Assembly: GCF_900105725.1 (NCBI RefSeq)
Contig: NZ_FNLM01000025.1
Location: 1-25,823 of the forward strand
Length of the DNA stretch: 25,823 bases
Direction: 5' to 3'
From: Gordonia westfalica
GTDB taxonomy: Bacteria > Actinomycetota > Actinomycetes > Mycobacteriales > Mycobacteriaceae
Shown: positions 21,703-25,823 of the stretch, piece by piece
Layout: each line of letters begins with the position of its first letter
Numbering within the stretch: position 1 is the stretch's first letter
Made by a program: the position numbers and the translations under genes
Notes under the pieces: model-generated
What the model saw: only the letters and a program-made list of their open reading frames with translations
The model's database searches: none
What the model was told of the DNA's origin: nothing

Positions 21703-22107
21703 TGCCCGACTACAAAGGCCCCTCGACTACGTCGATGTCGCGACCCGAATTGTTGAGTTCCGCAACCAGCACCCCACCGGCTCTCTCCAGCAGGTGCGAT
21801 ACGAAGTTCTTGAGGTTGGCGGCAAGAGCTTCCTCGCGTTCACCGCCGCCGCCTACCGCACGCCGGATGATGAGCGTCCCGGTATCGGTACCGCGTGGGA
21901 ACCCATCCCCGGCCCCACATCTTTCACCCGTGACTCGGAGATGCAGAACGCTGAGACCGCGGCGTGGGGAGGGCGATCGTCGCAGCGTTGGCGGCGGACA
22001 CGAAGAAGGGTGTGGCGTCGTCGGAGGAGGTCCGGAACCGTCAGCAGACGCCGGCGCAGCGGGCGCAACGCGAACTGGCTGAGGCTGTGACGGCTGCGGG
22101 ATGGTGA
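21702..22107 (+). pseudogene. Possible ssDNA-annealing (ERF/RecT-like) protein, two one-base deletions
   Basis: ATG 21702 begins MPDYKGP. One C added at 21719-21722 continues LDYVDVATRIVEFRNQHPTG, RYEVLEVGGKSFLAFTAAAY and PGPTSFTRDSEMQNAETAAW. One G added at 21966-21969 then continues GRAIVAALAADTKKGVASSE to TGA 22105-22107. The phrases GIGTAWEPIPGPTSFTRDSE and NAETAAWGRAI resemble a widespread actinophage protein related to ERF/RecT-type annealing proteins; I am moderately unsure of the family name. Restored length about 135 aa. As written neither frame gives the full protein. Confidence 0.55.
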
Positions 22108-22292
22108 CGAAGGAGTTCGCCGAGTGGGCGATGACCACCCGCAATGTCGATCTGAAGACTGCCGGGATTGCGGTGCTGGTGCCGCTGACTCGTGAGGTGC
22201 AGGAGAAGGGGAAGGCGATCATGTCTGTCCCGGATCATGATGCGGCGCAAACCACCCTGGCCGACGAACTCGGCGCACAGGAGGCGTCGTGA
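22101..22292 (+). CDS. Small hypothetical protein
   Basis: A 63-aa protein, MVTKEFAEWAMTTRNVDLKT, then AGIAVLVPLTREVQEKGKAI and an acidic helix ending GAQEAS. It overlaps the preceding gene by seven bases. Its end, GGAGGCGTCGTGA, supplies the ribosome site and GTG start of the next gene. Function unknown. Confidence 0.55.
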   Translation: MVTKEFAEWAMTTRNVDLKTAGIAVLVPLTREVQEKGKAIMSVPDHDAAQTTLADELGAQEAS

Positions 22293-22831
22293 GCGGGCGG
22301 GCGATGGGATCGCATCAGTGCGCCACCACCGGGGACGACGTGTGGCTGACACCACCGCACGTCCTCGACGCCCTCGGCCCGTTCGACCTCGACCCGTGCG
22401 CCGCACCGGCAGAAGCGAACTGGACGACCGCACGCCACCACTACCGACTACCCGACGACGGACTCACACTGCCGTGGGAAGGGCGCGTGTGGTGCAACCC
22501 GCCCTACTCCAATGTGTGGCGGTGGCTCGACCGGCTCGCCAACCACGGCACCGGCACCGCACTGATCTTCGCCCGCACCGAGACCGCCGGATTCCAGGCG
22601 CAGGTGTGGCGGCGGGCGACCGCAGTGCTGTTCCTCGAAGGGCGGCTCACCTTCCACCACCGCGATGGATCGAAGGCCGCGGCGAACAGCGGCGCACCGT
22701 CCTGCCTCGTCGCATACGGGACAGATGACGCGGGCCGACTGCTCGACAGCGGACTCCCTGGCGCGTTCGTCCATGGCTGGTCGATCACGGCAGTTGACGA
22801 CCAACCATCCCTCTTCGAGGAGGCGTCATGA
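22289..22831 (+). CDS. Phage Dam-type DNA N6-adenine methyltransferase
   Basis: A 180-aa protein from GTG 22289. DDVWLTPPHVLDALGPFDLD at about 16-35 and the catalytic CNPPYSN near 69-75 are typical of the phage Dam family (N6-adenine methyltransferases of roughly 150-190 aa). Later segments (GTALIFARTETAGFQ, FLEGRLTFHH) also fit. No restriction partner is present. With the enzyme at 19965 it gives the phage two orphan methyltransferases, most simply an anti-restriction set. Confidence 0.88.
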   Translation: MSGRAMGSHQCATTGDDVWLTPPHVLDALGPFDLDPCAAPAEANWTTARHHYRLPDDGLTLPWEGRVWCNPPYSNVWRWLDRLANHGTGTALIFARTETAGFQAQVWRRATAVLFLEGRLTFHHRDGSKAAANSGAPSCLVAYGTDDAGRLLDSGLPGAFVHGWSITAVDDQPSLFEEAS

Positions 22832-22985
22832 GCCGCCCTATTTGCGGGTGTGTGGTTTCGATCTCGGCTACGGCCACATGGTCCGTATGCGCTGGGGAGA
22901 CCGCACCGGCGACATCATCCCATGCCCGAATTGCCTGGCCCATCACGACGCTCAAGACATCCTCAGGAGATACACCCATGAGTAA
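22828..22985 (+). pseudogene. Small zinc-binding protein, one-base deletion
   Basis: ATG 22828 (within GGAGGCGTCATGA) begins MSRP. One C added at 22836-22838 continues YLRVCGFDLGYGHMVRMRWG, then DRTGDIIPCPNCLAHHDAQD and ends RRYTHE at TAA 22983. The CPNC...H pattern with the earlier Cys suggests a zinc site. Restored length about 52 aa. In the written frame the sequence turns into low-complexity Ser/Thr/Ala and runs into whiB. Confidence 0.55.
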
Positions 22986-23363
22986 CGGCTTCCACATCGA
23001 ACCCTCCACCACCCGAATGGATCAGGGCAGAAGATCCAACACCCTGGACGAGAAGAAGCAGGCGTTGGGGTCGTCGAACACGTTCCCCGGTGCGAATGTG
23101 TTGAACCGCAACCGGAATGTTTCTGATCTGCCGAAACCGCCGGCCTGGCATGAGGGCGCTCCCTGCGCCTCCTCAGACCCGGACGCGTTCTTTCCCTCCC
23201 ATTACGGGGTGACGCAAACCGCTGACGCGAAACGGATCTGCGCCGGCTGTGACCGCCGGGAGGTGTGTTTGCAGTGGGCGTTGGACAACCGTGAACCGCA
23301 CGGTGTGGTTGGGGGTACGACTCCGCGTGAACGTCAGGCCATGTGGAAGCAGGGGCGGCATGA
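22978..23363 (+). CDS. whiB: WhiB-family Fe-S transcription regulator
   Basis: ATG 22978 begins MSNGFHIEPSTTRMDQGRRS. Cys63, Cys88, Cys91 and Cys97 form the WhiB pattern C-x24-CxxC-x5-C that holds a 4Fe-4S cluster. It is followed by EPHGVVGGTTPRERQA; the usual G(V/I)WGG turn has Val in place of Trp. WhiB proteins bind the sigma-A region of host RNA polymerase, so this one could redirect host transcription. The written frame runs to 23511 through Arg/Pro-rich residues. A stop at 23361-23363 overlapping ATG 23360 would be reached if one base is missing near 23339 (ending HVEAGAA). I give that end, but it is uncertain; the WhiB domain itself is intact. Confidence 0.82.
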
Positions 23364-24190
23364 CCTGCCAATGCGGGAAGCCCGTCAAAGCGCGCGGCAT
23401 GTGCGAAATGCACTACGCCCAACACCACCGCCGGCAACGCGCCTACGGACGTTGGACTCCCGACCTGGTCGACGCCCAGCCTGTACGCGAGCACATCCTC
23501 AAGCTGCGTGACGCAGGAGTGGGGAACAAACGGCTCGAAGAGGAGTTCGGCGTCCCGCACAGCACCATCCAGCATCTGCTGTACGGGCAACGCGGATACG
23601 GTCCGAGCAAACAGGTCCGCCAAGCTACCGCCGACCGCATCCTCCAAATCCCTGTTCCGCGTACCGGTGTCGAGTTTGTGCGACAGGACCGCGTCCCCGC
23701 CCTGGGCACAACCCGCCGATTGCAGGCGTTGGTGGCGAACGGGTATTCGCAGACGGATCTGATCAGCCGTCTGGGTTGGCCGGAGAATGGCAGCACTTCG
23801 GAGTTGTTCCTCGGACAGTCCCGCAACATTGCGGTTCGTCGAGCACGGGATGTGACGTCCTTGTTCGCGCAGTTGCAGATGGTTCCCGGAACTGATCGGA
23901 AGGCGCGGCATCGGGCGAAGGCGAAAGGTTGGTTGCCTCCGTTGGCGTGGGATGAGGACCGTATCGATGACCCCACCTATGAGCCGGAAGTGGTGGACAA
24001 ACCCCGCACTGCCGAAGACCTGTTCTCCGACTTCGAGTATCTGCTGTCGATGGGTGTTGGGGCGGAGGAGGCATCGCGTCGGGTGGGGATGCTGCCGGCG
24101 TCGATGAAGCGCCGGTATGAGCGGCATGGGCGGCGTTGTCCGGCAGCGTTGACGTCGGTGGCGTGGCAGCAGAGGAAGACGGCGTCATGA
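23360..24190 (+). CDS. Early protein with zinc-finger-like and repeated HTH segments
   Basis: A 276-aa protein; ATG 23360 gives MTCQCGKPVKARGMCEMHYA, a CxC...CxxxH zinc-type motif, and is preferred to the open upstream frame. It then carries three HTH-like segments: VREHILKLRDAGVGNKRLEE, RLQALVANGYSQTDLISRLG, and near the end LFSDFEYLLSMGVGAEEASR. The stretch RAKAKGWLPPLAWDEDRIDD is frequent in actinophage DNA-binding proteins. It is probably a transcription factor or nucleoid-type protein; it follows whiB and precedes an HNH gene. Confidence 0.7.
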   Translation: MTCQCGKPVKARGMCEMHYAQHHRRQRAYGRWTPDLVDAQPVREHILKLRDAGVGNKRLEEEFGVPHSTIQHLLYGQRGYGPSKQVRQATADRILQIPVPRTGVEFVRQDRVPALGTTRRLQALVANGYSQTDLISRLGWPENGSTSELFLGQSRNIAVRRARDVTSLFAQLQMVPGTDRKARHRAKAKGWLPPLAWDEDRIDDPTYEPEVVDKPRTAEDLFSDFEYLLSMGVGAEEASRRVGMLPASMKRRYERHGRRCPAALTSVAWQQRKTAS

Positions 24191-24534
24191 CGGGCTTCTC
24201 TGCGGATGTGAAGGCTGCTGCTGCGGTGCGGGCGATGGGTCGCTGCGAAGTCCAAACCGACTGGTGTACCGGCACAGGGCAGGACTATCACCACCGAGCT
24301 AACCGCGGCATGGGCGGATCGAAAGACCCACAGATCAACGCCCTGTCGAATTGTCTGCTGGTGTGCCGCGGCTGCCATGACTTCATCGGCCGCAATCCGG
24401 CGCAGGCGTACGCGAAGGGCTGGTTGGTGTCGAAGTTCCGGCAGCCGTCCAGCGATGTGGCTGTCCTGCTGTCGGGCCGGTGGGCGTTGCTCGATGATGC
24501 CGGCGGGGTCGAGGTGTGCGATGCGGTGGGCTGA
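24187..24534 (+). CDS. HNH endonuclease
   Basis: A 115-aa protein from ATG 24187 (ATGA overlap): MTGFSADVKAAAAVRAMGRC, then CTGTGQDYHHRANRGMGGSK, NALSNCLLVCRGCHDFIGRN. The paired His, the Asn and the final His, with structural CxxC (CRGC), make an HNH domain. Small HNH enzymes in phages act in packaging or recombination, or as homing nucleases; being far from terminase, this one is more likely an early-region enzyme. The domain is complete. Confidence 0.85.
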   Translation: MTGFSADVKAAAAVRAMGRCEVQTDWCTGTGQDYHHRANRGMGGSKDPQINALSNCLLVCRGCHDFIGRNPAQAYAKGWLVSKFRQPSSDVAVLLSGRWALLDDAGGVEVCDAVG

Positions 24535-24694
24535 GGTTCCGGAGTCCTACCTCCTGTGGGGGGCGATCGAGAGGCCGTGCCCTGAGTGCGCGGCCAGGCC
24601 GGGGGAGCTTTGCGTACTCCGTTCCCCCGCAACAGGTGCAGAGAAGACACGACACATCCCCTGCGTGGGGAGAACCAAAGGAGACAACGAATGA
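24521..24694 (+). CDS. Zinc-finger protein
   Basis: A 57-aa protein, MRWAEVPESYLLWGAIERPC, then CPECAARPGELC and KTRHIPCVGRT. The CPxC...PGxxC...H pattern is common in small actinophage zinc-binding proteins. It starts inside the HNH gene and its stop overlaps ATG 24691. Role unknown. Confidence 0.65.
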   Translation: MRWAEVPESYLLWGAIERPCPECAARPGELCVLRSPATGAEKTRHIPCVGRTKGDNE

Positions 24695-24993
24695 GCAACA
24701 ACAAGAAGGCTTTCGACGGCGAGGCGTTCAAGGCGGTTGAGGTGGTCAAGGTGCAGGCTGTCGGCGGAGGCTCGGGTGGCAATGGCGGCTACGTCGTGCA
24801 GCCCTTGGCGTCGGCGAGAACTGCTGTGCGTGTGGTGGTGACGAGAACCCGGAAGGGTTACCAGTGGGCGCAGATCGCCCGCAACGGCAGCGCCGGCGCC
24901 ATCTCCCCGAAAACGTATGACACGAAGTCGAATGCGGTGCGCGCTGCCAAGCGTCAGGCCGCTCTGGTGGGTGGGGTGGTGGAGGTCCAGTGA
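24691..24993 (+). CDS. YegP/DUF1508-like protein
   Basis: A 100-aa protein, MSNNKKAFDGEAFKAVEVVK. The C-terminal half (RKGYQWAQIARNGSAGAISP, then KTYDTKSNAVRAAKRQAAL) matches the DUF1508 (YegP) pattern: aromatic strand, NG turn, S/K helix. The biochemical role of this fold is not established. It is coupled to the next gene by GTGA, and that gene appears to share the fold. Confidence 0.65.
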   Translation: MSNNKKAFDGEAFKAVEVVKVQAVGGGSGGNGGYVVQPLASARTAVRVVVTRTRKGYQWAQIARNGSAGAISPKTYDTKSNAVRAAKRQAALVGGVVEVQ

Positions 24994-25348
24994 TCGTCTA
25001 CGAGAACATCCCGGAGAAGGTGTCTGAGTATCGCGGCACCATCGAGGTGTACGAGGACGAGATCTTGCAGGTCGACCTCGATGCCAAGAGCGTGGTCGCC
25101 AGACATCCCGAGTGGCGTTGGCGGTGTAAGTCCCGCAACGGTCAGATCCTCGCTCAGGGGGAAGGCTATCGGCGTAGGTCGGGGCTCTCAACGCCATCGA
25201 CACCCAGTACGCGGCGCGGTTGAAGGTTGGTGGCATCAACTACGACGTGGTCCCGCGTGGGCAAGAACGGCAGATGCTCGTCTGCCCGTGGCGTGTGGTG
25301 ATCCTCGACCGCCACGGAGACATCGACAAGATCGGAGCACTCTACTGA
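24990..25348 (+). pseudogene. YegP-like protein, one-base deletion
   Basis: GTG 24990 begins MIVYENIPEKVSEYRGTIEV, then RWRCKSRNGQILAQGEGYRR, a DUF1508-type strand and NG turn. After GG 25177-25178 the written frame decays. One added G continues VGALNAIDTQYAARLKVGGI, then a beta domain ending DIDKIGALY at TGA 25346, which overlaps ATG 25348. Restored length about 119 aa. As written the product ends at 25223. Confidence 0.6.
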
Positions 25349-25566
25349 TGAGCGAGGACAACCCCGTATCCCGCAACCTGCCGGGAAACCCTTTCACCGA
25401 TAACTACGCGGCCATGACGGCTGAGCAGTCCGCATGGTTCGCCATCGCCTACGAGATTCGCACACTCACCATCGCCCTCACGGAGCAGACATACAACCTG
25501 AACGGCAGTCCTCTCTGTGACGAACTGCGAGATCGGCTGGGCCTGAACGGCGGCGGTGTGTCATGA
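25348..25566 (+). CDS. Small hypothetical protein
   Basis: A 72-aa protein, MSEDNPVSRNLPGNPFTDNY, then helical (QSAWFAIAYEIRTLTIALTE) and a short tail ending LNGGGVS. Start and stop overlap neighbouring genes. Not recognised. Confidence 0.6.
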   Translation: MSEDNPVSRNLPGNPFTDNYAAMTAEQSAWFAIAYEIRTLTIALTEQTYNLNGSPLCDELRDRLGLNGGGVS

Positions 25567-25621
25567 CTCGCATCCTTGGTGTGTCCGCTGTACCGGGTTT
25601 CTTCCCACCCGGACCTGTTGA
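25563..25621 (+). other. Possible remnant of a mini zinc-ribbon gene
   Basis: ATG 25563 overlaps the preceding stop (ATGA). In its own frame it gives a low-complexity Arg/Pro-rich peptide. In the frame reached by one missing base it reads HPWCVRCTGFLPTRTC and ends with the TGA 25619-25621 just before the next start. Either reading is too short to be sure. Confidence 0.25.
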
Positions 25622-25823
25622 TTGTCGAACGGGCAGACGTTGGTGCCGGCCGAAGACCTGGAGCAGGCGCAGGCACGCATCGCCGAACTCGAAGTGGCGC
25701 TGAGAAGGAAGCGGCTCATCTTCGACCAGGTATGCAACGACCGTGCCGCCCTCAATGCTGACGTCAATCGCTTATCCGCTGACCGTCTCGAATCTGAGGC
25801 CACCGCAGACGATGTGGTGGAGA
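25622..25823 (+). CDS. Coiled-coil protein, 5' part only
   Basis: The frame from TTG 25622 (after TGA 25619-25621) gives MSNGQTLVPAEDLEQAQARI, then AELEVALRRKRLIFDQVCND and further heptad-like residues to the window edge. It is highly charged with regular Leu/Ile/Val spacing, so a coiled coil is likely. The TTG start has no clear ribosome site; the true start may lie further upstream if a base is missing there. The 3' end is outside the window. Confidence 0.5.
   Translation, partial: MSNGQTLVPAEDLEQAQARIAELEVALRRKRLIFDQVCNDRAALNADVNRLSADRLESEATADDVVE

Noticed and set aside
23443..24127. Long antisense frames opposite the HTH protein gene
   Set aside because: They are Arg/Pro/Ser-rich and arise from third-position GC; the + strand protein has clear motifs.

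Overview
The window is high-G+C DNA from a temperate siphophage, or an unintegrated or extrachromosomal prophage, of a mycolic-acid actinobacterium. The group is probably Rhodococcus/Gordonia/Mycobacterium-like. The grounds are a LysB-type mycolylarabinogalactan esterase, an LGFP-repeat LysA, a WhiB-like regulator, frequent GTG starts, ATGA/GTGA gene overlaps and an attachment core copied from tRNA-Gly(UCC). No host housekeeping gene is visible.

Layout. (1) 1-2772, + strand: lysis cassette with the 3' part of lysA, four small membrane or helical proteins including the probable holin, and a lysB broken by two single-base deletions. (2) 2775-10006, +: tail genes. The first, a glycine-rich minor tail gene, is split by a complete 1132-bp IS630-family element (3441-4572). 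Then come several beta-rich tail proteins, a protein built of about ten 20-residue repeats, and an 851-aa tail fibre/spike with a pectate-lyase-like middle. (3) 10007-12034: a minus-strand small gene; a strong candidate free-standing structured RNA (10335 to about 10507) with its own promoter and terminator; a minus-strand Cys-rich gene; then four small + genes. (4) 12035-12478: attachment region. It holds an apparently complete attP (tRNA-Gly 3' half flanked by two pairs of ACGTAAG arm sites) and, about 130 bp to its left, a second diverged tRNA-Gly 3' half with its own repeats. (5) 12479-16058: integrase (+), then minus-strand secreted protein, DUF3263 protein, ImmA/IrrE-like metalloprotease and immunity repressor, with a Cro-like gene divergent from the repressor. 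(6) 16055-25823, +: a tightly overlapping early operon with HTH and ParB-like proteins, an excisionase-like HTH, two DNA methyltransferases, a possible annealing protein, WhiB, HNH, many small zinc-ribbon proteins and YegP-like proteins.

How it works together. The repressor, its divergent Cro and the protease-like partner would set the lysis/lysogeny switch. Integrase acts at the adjacent attP with an Xis-like HTH partner. Early genes modify and process DNA, and the left arm builds the tail and lyses the host. Tail genes and int face each other across a complete attP, so this is the arrangement of unintegrated (or circular) phage DNA rather than of a simple prophage.

A striking feature is about a dozen inferred one-base deletions, most of them in short G or C runs. 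They are confined to 1.9-2.7 kb and 18.9-25.6 kb, and break genes whose other frames continue the same protein. They could be uncorrected sequencing errors or real slippage decay. Coordinates of those genes below join the pieces.
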